This document shows, one piece after another, positions 34,270-43,125 of a stretch of 64,000 nucleotides of DNA. How positions within the stretch are numbered: the first letter of the stretch is position 1; the number at the start of each line of letters is the position of its first letter. The DNA is from Oscillibacter faecalis_A. GTDB taxonomy: Bacteria > Bacillota > Clostridia > Oscillospirales > Oscillospiraceae. A model generated the notes under the pieces. It was not told the origin of the DNA, ran no database searches, and worked only from the letters and a program-made list of their open reading frames with translations. Made by a program: the position numbers and the translations under genes. The stretch lies in the NCBI RefSeq assembly GCF_029218125.1, contig NZ_JARFXX010000003.1, forward strand, positions 1 to 64,000. Direction: 5' to 3'.

Positions 34270-34665
34270 TTATTTATCCAGCTTGCTGTTGCACTTGCTG
34301 AGGAAGCGGTCATTGGTGATGATCGCCCGGGTGTGGGTGCCTGCGCCGATGGGACCCTTCTCGTCCCACGCCTTTACGGCGAAGTCGATCATCTTGCCGT
34401 TTTCGGAAACGGCGGTGATCTCAGCCTCCGCCCAGACCTTCATACCCACGGGGGTGGGGGCGTCATGGGAGACATTCAGATGGGTGCCCACGCTGCCCTT
34501 GCCCTCCTCCAGATACTGCTGGAGGACGCCGGCTGCGGCATTTTCCATCATAGCCGTCATAAAGGGGGTGCCGAACACCGGCAGCAAGCCGGAACCGGCC
34601 ACCTGTGCGGTGAGCTCCGGGGTGACCGTCTTTTCAACGGTCAGCTTCGCGCCAATTTCAATCAT
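34270..34665 (-). CDS. FlK-like hotdog-fold thioesterase
   Basis: A 131-residue single-domain protein resembling fluoroacetyl-CoA thioesterase-type proteins: KLTVEKTVTPELTAQVAGSG, VFGTPFMTAMMENAA (Thr and Glu of the active site), SVGTHLNVSHDAPTPVGM (His) and AGTHTRAIITNDRF. The expected reaction is hydrolysis of a small acyl-CoA in the cytoplasm. It lies 44 bases after potD on the same strand with its own ribosome site (GGAAAGGAAC) and no terminator between, so it may be the last gene of the pot operon. Linking acyl-CoA hydrolysis to polyamines is speculative; the specific acyl group is unknown. Confidence 0.85.
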   Translation of the reverse strand: MIEIGAKLTVEKTVTPELTAQVAGSGLLPVFGTPFMTAMMENAAAGVLQQYLEEGKGSVGTHLNVSHDAPTPVGMKVWAEAEITAVSENGKMIDFAVKAWDEKGPIGAGTHTRAIITNDRFLSKCNSKLDK

Positions 34666-34709
34666 ACTTAGTTCCTTTCCGTCCCGCGTCGGCGGGACTG
34701 CGGTTTCTG

Positions 34710-35852
34710 TTAAATACCCAGCTCCGTCCAGAGATCGTTGTACAGCGTCAGCGTGTCGGCGGGGAGGTTGGTATACAGCTCGCAGCGGGCCAGCACGTCA
34801 TCGGGAGCGGCCATGATCTCATAGCGCTCCTCGTCCAGAGGCTCGCCGTAGGTCTCCTCGTAGTAAGCGGGATAACCCTCCAGAGCCTCCAGATTGGGGG
34901 AAGCATAGCCAATGTAGTCCATGTTGGCCAGATTGGATTCCGTAGAGGCGATGAAGTTGATCCACGCCTCGGCCTCCTCCTTGTGCTGAGCGGTTTTCAG
35001 AACGCACATAGCGTCCACAAACCAGTTGCTGCCCTCCTTGGGAACCACGAACTTTAGATCGGGGTTGTTGTCCAGCATGGTCAGGTAGTCACCGGCATAG
35101 TACATGGCGATAGCGGCGTTGCCGCCCTCCATTTTGCCGAACACCTCATCCATGACAAAGGACTGGTATACGCCCTTGCTCTTGGCGTCTGCCAACAGCT
35201 CATAGGCTTCTCGAATCTGAGCTTCATCGGTGGTGTTGATATCATAGCCGAGGTCCAGCAGTGCCGCAGCCAAAGCGTCCCGGGAGTTGCGGATCATCAG
35301 GACGTTGTCGGCGTACTTCTCGTCGAACATGGCGTCCCAGCTGTCGATGTCGCCGTCCACCATGGTGGAATTGTAGATGATGCCCAGGGTGCCCCAGGTG
35401 TAGGGAACGGTGTACTTGTTCTCGGGATCGAAGCTCAGGCTCTTGTACTGCTCGCCGATCTTTTCATAGTTGGGGATGTTGTCGTAGTTCAGCTCTGCCA
35501 GCATACCTTCGTCAATGAGACGGGCGATCATATAGTCAGAAGGGACGATGACATCGTAATCCGCGCCGCCGATGCTGAGCAGGGAGTACAGGGCTTCATT
35601 GCTCTCGGCGGTCTGGTAGTTGACCTTGATGCCGGTCTCGTCCTCGAATTTGTAGATCAAGTCCTCGTCAATGTATTCACCCCAGCTACAAACATTCACA
35701 ACACGCTTGCCGCTGCCGTTACTGCCGCCGGAATTGGAATCCGAATTGGAATCTGTGCTGCTGGTAAAGCTGTTGCTATTACCGCCGCATCCGGTCAGGA
35801 ACAGGCTTGCCGCCATGGTCATGGCACAAGTCAAGGCTAATGCTTTTTTCAA
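34710..35852 (-). CDS. potD: Spermidine/putrescine-type ABC transporter binding lipoprotein
   Basis: A 380-residue lipoprotein. The signal peptide ends in the lipobox LFLTGC (Cys22), followed by a Ser/Asn/Gly-rich linker (about 23-50) that tethers the domain. The mature part has VNVCSWGEYIDEDLIYKFEDETGIKV, the opening of PotD-like proteins, then NYQTAESNEALYSLL and later SDYMIARLIDEGML. It binds polyamine outside the membrane and delivers it to PotBC. Last of the canonical four genes potA-B-C-D on the minus strand. Confidence 0.93.
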   Translation of the reverse strand: MKKALALTCAMTMAASLFLTGCGGNSNSFTSSTDSNSDSNSGGSNGSGKRVVNVCSWGEYIDEDLIYKFEDETGIKVNYQTAESNEALYSLLSIGGADYDVIVPSDYMIARLIDEGMLAELNYDNIPNYEKIGEQYKSLSFDPENKYTVPYTWGTLGIIYNSTMVDGDIDSWDAMFDEKYADNVLMIRNSRDALAAALLDLGYDINTTDEAQIREAYELLADAKSKGVYQSFVMDEVFGKMEGGNAAIAMYYAGDYLTMLDNNPDLKFVVPKEGSNWFVDAMCVLKTAQHKEEAEAWINFIASTESNLANMDYIGYASPNLEALEGYPAYYEETYGEPLDEERYEIMAAPDDVLARCELYTNLPADTLTLYNDLWTELGI

Positions 35853-35905
35853 TTGATCATTCCTCCAGTAAATTATTTATATTTCAAGGCGTCTGCCATG
35901 AAATT

Positions 35906-36778
35906 TTATTTGTGGGCCGCTTCGGCTATGCGTTTGCGCTCCTGCCGGGCCTCTCGCAGATTGATGACCGCCAGTAGGATCAGCACCGTGACAAATAAGA
36001 GTGTCGAAATAGCGTTGATCTCAGGCGTTACCTTCTTTTTGGTCATACCATAAATGGTCATAGCCAGTGTAGAGGCAGAGGAACCGGCAGTAAAATAGCT
36101 GATGACGAAATCATCAATGCTCATGGTAAAGGCAGTCAGCGCGCCGGAGACGATGCCGGGCTTGATCTCCGGGATGATGACCTTTTGGAAAGCCTGCATC
36201 CATGTGCAGCCGAGGTCCATAGCCGCGTCCACCAGATTGCGGTCCATCTGCCGCAGCTTGGGACCGACAGAGAGAATCACATAGGGAATGTTGAACGTGA
36301 TATGGGCGATGAGCAGCGTCCCGAAGCCCATGGTCAGGTGGGTGGGGAGCCGGAACAGCCCCAACGTGTTGAACCAGGAGGCAAAGCTGCCCCAACCGCT
36401 GAAAAACGCCACGAACAGCAGGCACATGGAAACACCGGTGACGATATCCGCGTTCATCATGGGGATGTTGTTGACGGTCATCAGCGGATTCCGGACCCGG
36501 CGGCGCATGGCGTAGAAGCCGATGGCGGCGAAGGTCCCGGCCACAGTGGCGATGATGGTGGCCAGCAGGGACACCAGCAGGGTGGTGTACACGCTCTGCA
36601 TGATGATCCGGTTGCGGAAGAGCTTCGTGTACCAATGGAGGGAGAAGCCCTTCCAGACCATGTTGCTGTTGCCGGAGTTAAAGGAAAAGACGATCAGCAG
36701 CACGATGGGCGCGTAGAGGAACACGAACACCAGCGCCATAAACAGGCGGTCCAGAAACGAATTATTATTCTTCTTCAC
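35906..36778 (-). CDS. potC: Polyamine ABC transporter permease PotC
   Basis: A 290-residue permease with six predicted helices (first at about 12-33). The ABC-coupling EAA loop is visible as LVDAAMDLGCTWMQAFQKVIIPEIKPGI, and GALTAFTMSIDDFVISYFTAG matches PotC. Its start overlaps the potB stop by four bases. The C-terminal tail INLREARQERKRIAEAAHK is basic and cytoplasmic. It forms the channel with PotB. Confidence 0.93.
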   Translation of the reverse strand: MKKNNNSFLDRLFMALVFVFLYAPIVLLIVFSFNSGNSNMVWKGFSLHWYTKLFRNRIIMQSVYTTLLVSLLATIIATVAGTFAAIGFYAMRRRVRNPLMTVNNIPMMNADIVTGVSMCLLFVAFFSGWGSFASWFNTLGLFRLPTHLTMGFGTLLIAHITFNIPYVILSVGPKLRQMDRNLVDAAMDLGCTWMQAFQKVIIPEIKPGIVSGALTAFTMSIDDFVISYFTAGSSASTLAMTIYGMTKKKVTPEINAISTLLFVTVLILLAVINLREARQERKRIAEAAHK

Positions 36779-37632
36779 ATCATCACCGCCTGTTCTTCGC
36801 CCTCGCCGAAGCGGTTCATGACCACCATGCAGATGACCACGATCACCATCATCACAAGGGAGATGGCCGCGCCCAGATAGGGATTGTACGCGCCGCCCAT
36901 ATACTGCTGTTCGATGAGGTCACCCAGCAGCATTTCCGTGCCGCCGCCCAGCATTTTGCTGATGGCAAAGGTGGACACGGAGGGGACGAATACCATGGTG
37001 ATGCCGGAGAGCACACCGGGGAGGGACAGGGGCAGGATCACCCGTCGGAACACCTGAACGGAGTTGGCGCCCAAATCCCGGGCTGCCTCAATGAGATTGC
37101 GGTCCAGCTTTACGATTACGGAATAAATGGGCAAAATCATGAAAGGGAGGTAGTTATATACCATGCCCAGCACAACAGCCCCCTGTGTATTGATCATGCG
37201 AAAGAAGCTGATGTCCGTACCGAAGATGCTGTTATAAAGTGCAATAACGCCGATTTTGCGGAATAACTGATTTAAAAGGCCGTTGTTTTCGAGAATAGCC
37301 ATCCATGAATAGGTCCGCAGCAGAAAATTCATCCACATCGGCAGCATAATCAGCACCATGGCCAACCGCTGAAAGCGGGGGCCTTCCTTGCTCATCATGT
37401 AGGAGACCGGGTAGCCGATGAGCACGCAGATGGCGGTGGCGATGAGGGCCAGCTTGAAGGAGCGGGTGAACACCACGGTGTAGGTGCCCATTTTGGCGAA
37501 GTTATCCAGCGTAAAACCGCCGACAGAGGCGGAAAACGCGTAAATGACCACCATGATGATGGGGGCCACCACGAACAGCGCCATCCAGATCACATAGGGG
37601 ATGGCGAAGCGGGAAAGACGGTTATTCTTCAT
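36775..37632 (-). CDS. potB: Polyamine ABC transporter permease PotB
   Basis: A 285-residue permease with six helices. The EAA coupling loop reads LIEAARDLGANSVQVFRRVILPLSLPGVL. The longer open frame begins at 37713 inside potA, but ATG 37632 has GAGGAGAG upstream and overlaps the potA stop by 11 bases, giving a family-typical N-terminus MKNNRLSRFAIPYVIWM. Translation is probably coupled to potA. Confidence 0.93.
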   Translation of the reverse strand: MKNNRLSRFAIPYVIWMALFVVAPIIMVVIYAFSASVGGFTLDNFAKMGTYTVVFTRSFKLALIATAICVLIGYPVSYMMSKEGPRFQRLAMVLIMLPMWMNFLLRTYSWMAILENNGLLNQLFRKIGVIALYNSIFGTDISFFRMINTQGAVVLGMVYNYLPFMILPIYSVIVKLDRNLIEAARDLGANSVQVFRRVILPLSLPGVLSGITMVFVPSVSTFAISKMLGGGTEMLLGDLIEQQYMGGAYNPYLGAAISLVMMVIVVICMVVMNRFGEGEEQAVMM

Positions 37633-38764
37633 CCCCGCTCTCCTCTTCATCCGACGCAAGACTTGCGTCGTCCAACTCATCATATTCCTCGGAGAAGGAG
37701 GAGTAATCGCCAAACATACCGGAATAGGCGCTTTTCTTCATAACATGGATACCGTCAGGGTCGATTTTGATGCCGATGCGGGAGCCGACAGGGGAGTGGT
37801 CCGTTGTTTGAATCAGCCATTTGAAGCCCTTGAAGTCAACGATGATGTCATACTGCATCCCCTTGAAGGTCACGCTGGTAACCGTGCCAGTGAGCTGCCC
37901 CTGCTCCACAGGGACAATATCAATATCCTCTGGACGGATAACTACATCCACCGGTTCGTTGGGAGCAAAGCCGCCATCGAGACAGGGGAAAGTCTTGCTG
38001 TACATTTGCACCAGATCATCCTGAAGCATGATACCGTCAATAATATTGGATTCGCCGATAAAGTCCGCCACAAAAGCGTTTTTCGGCTCGTTATAAATAT
38101 CTTCGGGCGTTCCGATCTGCTGAATGGAGCCCTTGTCCATGACCACAATGGTATCGGACATAGTGAGGGCCTCCTCCTGATCGTGGGTCACATAAATAAA
38201 CGTGATTCCCACCTGTTGCTGAATCCGCTTCAGCTCGATCTGCATATCCTTGCGGAGCTTCAGATCCAGAGCGGCCAGCGGCTCGTCCAGCAGCAGTACC
38301 TTCGGACGGTTCACCAGTGCCCGGGCGATGGCCACCCGCTGCTGCTGGCCGCCGGAGAGGGCATCGGGGCGGCGGTGCTCAAAGCCCTTCAGGCTCACGG
38401 TTTCCAGCATTTCCATGACCCGCTGCTTGATTTCAGCCTCCGGCAGCTTTTGCATCCGCAGGCCGAAAGCAATATTTTCAAATACATTCAGGTGCGGGAA
38501 CAGGGCGTATTTCTGGAAAACCGTATTGATCTGCCGCTTATAGGGCGGAACGTCATTAATCCTCACGCCATCGAACAGGACGTCTCCCGATGTAGGCATC
38601 GCGAAACCTCCGATAATACGCAGCGTGGTGGTTTTTCCGCACCCGCTGGGTCCGAGAAGCGTGAGGAACTCCTTATCATTGATGTACAGATTGATGTGAT
38701 CGAGAACCTGCTCGTTGTCGAAAGCCATGCAGAGATCCCGCAGGCGAATCAACTCTTTGGACAT
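37622..38764 (-). CDS. potA: Polyamine ABC transporter ATPase PotA
   Basis: A 380-residue ATPase. Walker A GPSGCGKTT, Q-loop, signature LSGGQQQRVAIARAL, Walker B VLLLDEPLAALD and the H-loop THDQEEAL are all intact. A TOBE-type regulatory domain occupies the C-terminal third (PVDVVIRPEDIDIV). The frame runs back to 38878, but ATG 38764 with GGGGAGGA directly before it is the real start. The very acidic last 30 residues (EEYDELDDASLASDEEESGDEE pattern) are unusual for PotA. First gene of the operon behind a near-consensus promoter. Confidence 0.95.
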   Translation of the reverse strand: MSKELIRLRDLCMAFDNEQVLDHINLYINDKEFLTLLGPSGCGKTTTLRIIGGFAMPTSGDVLFDGVRINDVPPYKRQINTVFQKYALFPHLNVFENIAFGLRMQKLPEAEIKQRVMEMLETVSLKGFEHRRPDALSGGQQQRVAIARALVNRPKVLLLDEPLAALDLKLRKDMQIELKRIQQQVGITFIYVTHDQEEALTMSDTIVVMDKGSIQQIGTPEDIYNEPKNAFVADFIGESNIIDGIMLQDDLVQMYSKTFPCLDGGFAPNEPVDVVIRPEDIDIVPVEQGQLTGTVTSVTFKGMQYDIIVDFKGFKWLIQTTDHSPVGSRIGIKIDPDGIHVMKKSAYSGMFGDYSSFSEEYDELDDASLASDEEESGDEE

Positions 38765-38883
38765 GTATCCTCCCCCATTTCTATCGACCGCTTCCGCTTT
38801 ATTTTCAGCATTGCGGCCAGAAAAATTCCGCCTCTTCTCTCTGTTAAGGGGGGACCCTGTTTCTTTGAAATTCGGCACTTCAG

Positions 38884-38912
38884 AATGATATAAGAAAAAC
38901 CTTGAAATGTCA
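38884..38912 (-). promoter_or_regulatory. Sigma-A promoter of the pot operon
   Basis: On the minus strand: perfect TTGACA, 17-base spacer, TATCAT, leaving a leader of about 110 bases before potA. Confidence 0.75.
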
Positions 38913-38914
38913 AG

Positions 38915-38941
38915 GAAAACGCCTGATTTTGTCAGGCGTTT
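38915..38941 (-). terminator. Terminator after the RluA-type gene
   Basis: AAAACGCCTGA pairs perfectly with TCAGGCGTTTT around TTTTG. It sits immediately upstream of the pot promoter and insulates it. Confidence 0.75.
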
Positions 38942-38956
38942 TCACAAAAAAGTTTT

Positions 38957-39922
38957 TCAGGTGCTTTGCGGAAAATATTTTTCGACGAAGGGAACGTTCT
39001 CTACGGTAAATTCCTTTCCCTGCAAATAGTTCAAAATACCGGCGTCTGTCTGGAACGCAAAGCGGAGCTTATAGGAGTAAAGCGCCTGCCGGGTCTCGTG
39101 ATACCGCTTATTTACATCGCCGCGGCCATATTTCCCGTCACCCAGCAGCGGACAGCCGATTTCCGCCATGGAAACGCGAATCTGATGCGTTCTCCCCGTT
39201 AAGAGACGGCACTCCACCAAGGATAGCTCACCGTAGCTTGCAAGGGTCCGATACAGCGTCACGGCGGTTTTTCCGCCGGGGACCGGCTTATGGAAAAAGC
39301 GGACCTCTTTTTTTTCTTCGTCCTTCAAAAGAAAGCCTTCGATTTTTCCTTCTGCGCGTTTGGGGCGTCCCACTGTGATACAGAGGTAGGTTTTTTCAAG
39401 CTCATGGTTTCTGATTTTTTCGTTGATAATGCGAAGTGTTTCCGCATTTTTTGCGGCGATGACGATTCCGCCGGTATTGCGGTCAATGCGGTTGCACAGG
39501 GCCGGGGCAAAAGCGTTCTCCCGCTTGGGATTCCATTCTTTCTTTTGGTATAGATAAGCCTGAATGTGGTTAATGAGGGTGTTGACCTTCTCCGTTTCAT
39601 CCGCGTGGACGGACATACCGGGCCGCTTATCCGCCAGCAGCAGATTTTCGTCCTCGTAGACAATATTCAACTGCGGCTTGAATACGGTGAGAAACAAATT
39701 TTCCTCATTGGGCTTGTCAAAAAACTCGTCATTAATGTATAATTGCAGGGTATCCCCGGTCTCCAGACGGACGTCCCGCTTGGAGCCCTTACCGTTGACC
39801 TTGATGCGCTTTAAGCGAATGTACTTTTGCAGCAGGGCGGGGGGGAGCAGCGGCAGGTTTTTTGCGACAAAGCGATCCAACCGCTGTCCGGCGTCATTTT
39901 TTCCGATTACAAATTCCTGCAT
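38957..39922 (-). CDS. RluA-family pseudouridine synthase
   Basis: A 321-residue RNA-modifying enzyme. An N-terminal S4-type RNA-binding segment (GQRLDRFVAKNLPLL ... IRLKRIKVNGKGSKRDVRL, about 12-55) is followed by the catalytic domain with Asp147 in NRIDRNTGG (HRLDRxTSG type), and LLTGRTHQIRVSMAEIGCPLLGD. Start ATG 39922 has GGAGG six bases before it; the frame extends 15 codons further without support. Which rRNA or tRNA uridine it modifies cannot be told. It stands alone between its own promoter and terminator. Confidence 0.93.
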   Translation of the reverse strand: MQEFVIGKNDAGQRLDRFVAKNLPLLPPALLQKYIRLKRIKVNGKGSKRDVRLETGDTLQLYINDEFFDKPNEENLFLTVFKPQLNIVYEDENLLLADKRPGMSVHADETEKVNTLINHIQAYLYQKKEWNPKRENAFAPALCNRIDRNTGGIVIAAKNAETLRIINEKIRNHELEKTYLCITVGRPKRAEGKIEGFLLKDEEKKEVRFFHKPVPGGKTAVTLYRTLASYGELSLVECRLLTGRTHQIRVSMAEIGCPLLGDGKYGRGDVNKRYHETRQALYSYKLRFAFQTDAGILNYLQGKEFTVENVPFVEKYFPQST

Positions 39923-39956
39923 ACAGGGCCTCCGTGTTCTGAACGATTTTTCTTCT

Positions 39957-39985
39957 ATTTTACTCAAATCGGATATGGTTGTAAA
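39957..39985 (-). promoter_or_regulatory. Promoter of the RluA-type gene
   Basis: On the minus strand: TTTACA, 17-base spacer, TAAAAT. Confidence 0.6.
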
Positions 39986-40066
39986 GCATTCGAGCCGAGA
40001 ATGTGAAGCGGGGAAAAGCGGCTCTTTGCATCAGGGTAAAAAAATGAAGAAAAAAGAAAAAAATGT

Positions 40067-40095
40067 TTGACATTGCTCAGACAATCCATTATAAT
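40067..40095 (+). promoter_or_regulatory. Sigma-A promoter of yceD-rpmF
   Basis: Perfect TTGACA, 17-base spacer, perfect TATAAT: the strongest-looking promoter in the window, fitting ribosomal-protein expression. Confidence 0.88.
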
Positions 40096-40122
40096 ACTAA
40101 ACGTGTCATTACGAGGTGACTT

Positions 40123-40620
40123 ATGCTCATTGACGTTAAATCCATTCTGCATACGCCCGGAGGGGAACTGAATTTCCGATTTGAATTGGATTTGTCCGAT
40201 TTGAATTTCGGAGGCAGATATCCGATCAGTCGGCCCGTCATTGTGGAAGGCGCGGTACGAAACCGAGCGGAGGTTCTTTATCTGGAGCTTGCGGCGCATA
40301 CAACACTGGATGCTGTCTGCGACCGCTGCGGCAAGTCCTTTCTTCAGGAGAAAACAGTTCCTTATACGTGCATTTTAGCAGAGGAACTTCAGAATGAGGA
40401 AAATGACGAGATTGTTCTATTAGAGAATGGTCAGGTGGATGCCGGTGAGCTGGCCCGCGAGGCGTTTATCCTTGGAATGGACACGAAGACTCTGTGTTCT
40501 GAAGATTGTAAGGGACTCTGTCCTCGCTGTGGCGCCGACCTGAATGTCGGGCCGTGTTCCTGCAAAAAGGAAGTAGACCCGCGTTTAGCGGTCCTTGCAA
40601 AGCTTTTAGAGAACAAATAA
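40123..40620 (+). CDS. yceD: YceD (DUF177) family protein
   Basis: A 165-residue acidic protein with a CDRCG motif near residue 67 and a second Cys pair group near the C-terminus (CSEDCKGLCPRCGADLN, then CSC). This is the DUF177 family, found next to rpmF in most bacteria. In E. coli and plants members affect 23S rRNA maturation. The Cys sets suggest zinc binding. It is followed by rpmF after 45 bases and shares its promoter. Confidence 0.9.
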   Translation: MLIDVKSILHTPGGELNFRFELDLSDLNFGGRYPISRPVIVEGAVRNRAEVLYLELAAHTTLDAVCDRCGKSFLQEKTVPYTCILAEELQNEENDEIVLLENGQVDAGELAREAFILGMDTKTLCSEDCKGLCPRCGADLNVGPCSCKKEVDPRLAVLAKLLENK

Positions 40621-40665
40621 AGTATAAATAAGGCCGCGGCCTTTGTAGATCAAGGAGGTGTCACA

Positions 40666-40860
40666 ATGGCAGTACCTAAGGGAAAAGTATCCAAAGCAAG
40701 ACGCGATAAGAGACGTAGCTCCGTGTGGAAGCTGGCAGTCCCCGGCCTCGTTGCCTGCCCCAAGTGCGGTGCTCTGCATCTGCCTCACAGAATGTGCCAG
40801 GAGTGCGGCAGCTACAACGGCCGTGAGGTCAAGGTTGTCAAGTCTGTAGCGGCGAAGTAA
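40666..40860 (+). CDS. rpmF: 50S ribosomal protein L32
   Basis: A 64-residue ribosomal protein: MAVPKGKVSKARRDKRRSS opening, then the zinc ribbon CPKCGALHLPHRMCQECGSY with four Cys ligands (the Zn-containing C+ form). Strong ribosome site CAAGGAGGTG. Followed by a terminator. Confidence 0.98.
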   Translation: MAVPKGKVSKARRDKRRSSVWKLAVPGLVACPKCGALHLPHRMCQECGSYNGREVKVVKSVAAK

Positions 40861-40880
40861 AAGCCAAAATGCTTGCTTTA

Positions 40881-40914
40881 GGAGGGAAGAGGTTTCTTCC
40901 CTCCTTTACTTTTG
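40881..40914 (+). terminator. Terminator after rpmF
   Basis: GGAGGGAAGA pairs perfectly with TCTTCCCTCC around GGTT, followed by TTTACTTTT. Confidence 0.85.
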
Positions 40915-40976
40915 CGTTTGGAATTTTTGAAGACCTTGATCGGATAAATCCTGCTGCACAAGAGCGCTTGTTTTGC

Positions 40977-41005
40977 TTGCTATCTTTGTGCGGCGCGGAT
41001 ATAAT
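40977..41005 (+). promoter_or_regulatory. Sigma-A promoter of der-plsY-gpsA
   Basis: TTGCTA, 17-base spacer, perfect TATAAT, with a leader of about 90 bases. Confidence 0.65.
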
Positions 41006-41103
41006 ATATCATATAACAGTAGTTAAAAGCACGGACTTTCATTAGCGGTGCGGCGCATTGTATGCGCTGGCACCATTTTGAGGGACCGAAGAAGGAGTAG
41101 CTT

Positions 41104-42426
41104 ATGTCAAAGCCTATTATTGCCATTGTGGGGCGTCCCAATGTGGGAAAATCCATGCTGTTCAATAAAATCATTGGGCGCCGTTTATCTATCGTGGAGG
41201 ATACTCCGGGCGTTACACGAGACCGAATCTACGGTGAGAGCGATTGGCGCGGACGGAAATTCACGCTGATCGATACCGGCGGTATTGAACCCCGGACGGA
41301 CAATCAGATTTTGGCGTTCATGCGGGAGCAGGCTCAGATTGCCATTGACAACGCAACGGTCATTGTGTTCCTCTGTGATGTTAAGACGGGCATGACCGCT
41401 TCGGATCAGGAGGTTGCCTCCATGCTCCGCCGCTGCGGAAAGCCTGTGGTGCTGGCGGTCAATAAGGTGGATCAGGGCCAGAGCCCGGATATTTATGAAT
41501 TTTACAATCTGGGACTGGGCGACCCCATTGCGGTCTCGGCGGTCCACGGACATGGCACCGGCGATTTGCTGGATGCCTGTGTGGAATATTTCCCTCCGGA
41601 GGAGGAAGTGGAGGAAGATGATGACGCCATCAAGGTGGCTGTCATCGGCAAGCCTAACGCGGGAAAATCCTCTCTGGTGAATAAGATTTTGGGCGAGGAA
41701 CGGGTCATTGTTTCCAATGTGGCCGGAACAACCCGGGATGCCATTGACTCCCGCTTTACCAACGAAAAAGGGAGCTTTGTATTTATTGATACCGCCGGCA
41801 TGAGAAAGCGCTCCAAGGTGGATGAGGACATTGAAAAATACAGCATTCTGCGGGCCACAATGGCCATTGACCGTGCGGATGTATGTCTCATCCTGATCGA
41901 CGCCACCGAGGGCGTCACGGAGCAGGATACAAAGGTAGCCGGTATGGCCCACGAGGCGGGCAAGGCCAGCATCATCGTTGTGAATAAGTGGGACCTTGTG
42001 GAAAAGGATGACAAGACCATGGCCCGGATGACAGAGGACATCCGTCGGGATTTGGCCTACATGACCTATGCGCCGATTTTGTTCATCTCTGCCAAGACCG
42101 GGCAGCGGGTGGAAAAGCTGTTTGATTTGATTGATTACGTGGCAAATCAGTCGGCCTTCCGCGTGACCACGGGTATGCTGAATACGGTTCTGGCAGACGC
42201 ACAGACCCGGGTGCAGCCCCCCACGGATAAGGGCCGCCGCCTGAAAATCTATTACATGACGCAGGTCGGCGTAAAGCCGCCGCATTTTGTGGTGTTCTGC
42301 AATGACCGGCGGCTGTTCCATTTCTCCTATCAGCGGTATCTTGAAAACTGCATTCGAAGTACCTTCAGCCTTGAGGGAACGCCGATTATTCTGTCCATCC
42401 GGGAAAAGGGCGACAAGGAGGAGTAA
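41104..42426 (+). CDS. der: Ribosome-assembly GTPase Der (EngA)
   Basis: A 440-residue protein with two tandem GTPase domains and a C-terminal KH-like domain. Domain 1 has GRPNVGKS, DTGG and NKVD; domain 2 has GKPNAGKSS, DTAGMRKRSKV and NKWD. It acts in 50S subunit assembly. The linker EEEVEEDDD is acidic as usual. A plsY gene follows after two bases, so the three-gene group der-plsY-gpsA is one operon, as in many Bacillota. Confidence 0.97.
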   Translation: MSKPIIAIVGRPNVGKSMLFNKIIGRRLSIVEDTPGVTRDRIYGESDWRGRKFTLIDTGGIEPRTDNQILAFMREQAQIAIDNATVIVFLCDVKTGMTASDQEVASMLRRCGKPVVLAVNKVDQGQSPDIYEFYNLGLGDPIAVSAVHGHGTGDLLDACVEYFPPEEEVEEDDDAIKVAVIGKPNAGKSSLVNKILGEERVIVSNVAGTTRDAIDSRFTNEKGSFVFIDTAGMRKRSKVDEDIEKYSILRATMAIDRADVCLILIDATEGVTEQDTKVAGMAHEAGKASIIVVNKWDLVEKDDKTMARMTEDIRRDLAYMTYAPILFISAKTGQRVEKLFDLIDYVANQSAFRVTTGMLNTVLADAQTRVQPPTDKGRRLKIYYMTQVGVKPPHFVVFCNDRRLFHFSYQRYLENCIRSTFSLEGTPIILSIREKGDKEE

Positions 42427-42428
42427 CG

Positions 42429-43115
42429 ATGCCGGGATTGTTTCAAAATGGAATAATGCCCTTTCCGCTTTTACTGCTCCTGACCGCAGTATTCGCATAC
42501 TTCTGCGGCTGCTTCAATGGAGCGGTGATCGTTTCCAAATACATTTTGCGGGATGATGTGCGGAACCACGGCAGCGGCAATGCGGGACTGACGAACTTTT
42601 TCCGTACCTTCGGCGGGCCGCTGACTCTTGTGGTGATTTTGTGTGATGTCCTGAAGGCGGTCATTGCACTACTGGTGGGGCAATGGCTGTTTCGCCATGG
42701 CTATACAGATTTCATTTCGGCCGAGGATACAACGATACTCTGGCTGACCTTTGCGAAGTATTGGAGCGGACTTTTCTGCCTGCTGGGTCATGTGTTCCCA
42801 TGTATGTTTCATTTCAAGGGCGGTAAGGGCATTCTTTCCGGCGGTACTATCGCTATTATGATCGACTGGCGGGTAGCGATTGTGGTCTGGGGCGGCTTTT
42901 TGCTGCTGACGCTGCTGACACGCTATGTTTCCCTCGGCTCTCTTTGGGCCGGGGCGAGCTTTCCGTTTATTAGCTGGTATTGTTATCCGGTCCCCATGAT
43001 CGTGGTGCTTGGGTTTATTCTTGGCGGCCTGATTATCTGGATGCACCGGGCCAATATCCGGCGTCTGTTGGCAGGAAATGAGAATAAGCTCAGTTTTCAT
43101 CGGAAGAAGACGTAG
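42429..43115 (+). CDS. plsY: Acyl-phosphate glycerol-3-phosphate acyltransferase PlsY
   Basis: A 228-residue membrane enzyme with about five helices that makes lysophosphatidate. Family motifs are GCFNGAVIVSKYILRDDVRNHGSGNAGLTNFFRTFG, LGHVFPCMFHFKGGKGI and, near the end, a third cytoplasmic loop. It is longer than many PlsY proteins (about 200 residues) because of an insert near residue 95 (SAEDTTILWLTF). It lies between der and gpsA; GpsA makes its substrate glycerol 3-phosphate. Confidence 0.94.
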   Translation: MPGLFQNGIMPFPLLLLLTAVFAYFCGCFNGAVIVSKYILRDDVRNHGSGNAGLTNFFRTFGGPLTLVVILCDVLKAVIALLVGQWLFRHGYTDFISAEDTTILWLTFAKYWSGLFCLLGHVFPCMFHFKGGKGILSGGTIAIMIDWRVAIVVWGGFLLLTLLTRYVSLGSLWAGASFPFISWYCYPVPMIVVLGFILGGLIIWMHRANIRRLLAGNENKLSFHRKKT

Positions 43116-43125
43116 GAGGGCGAAT

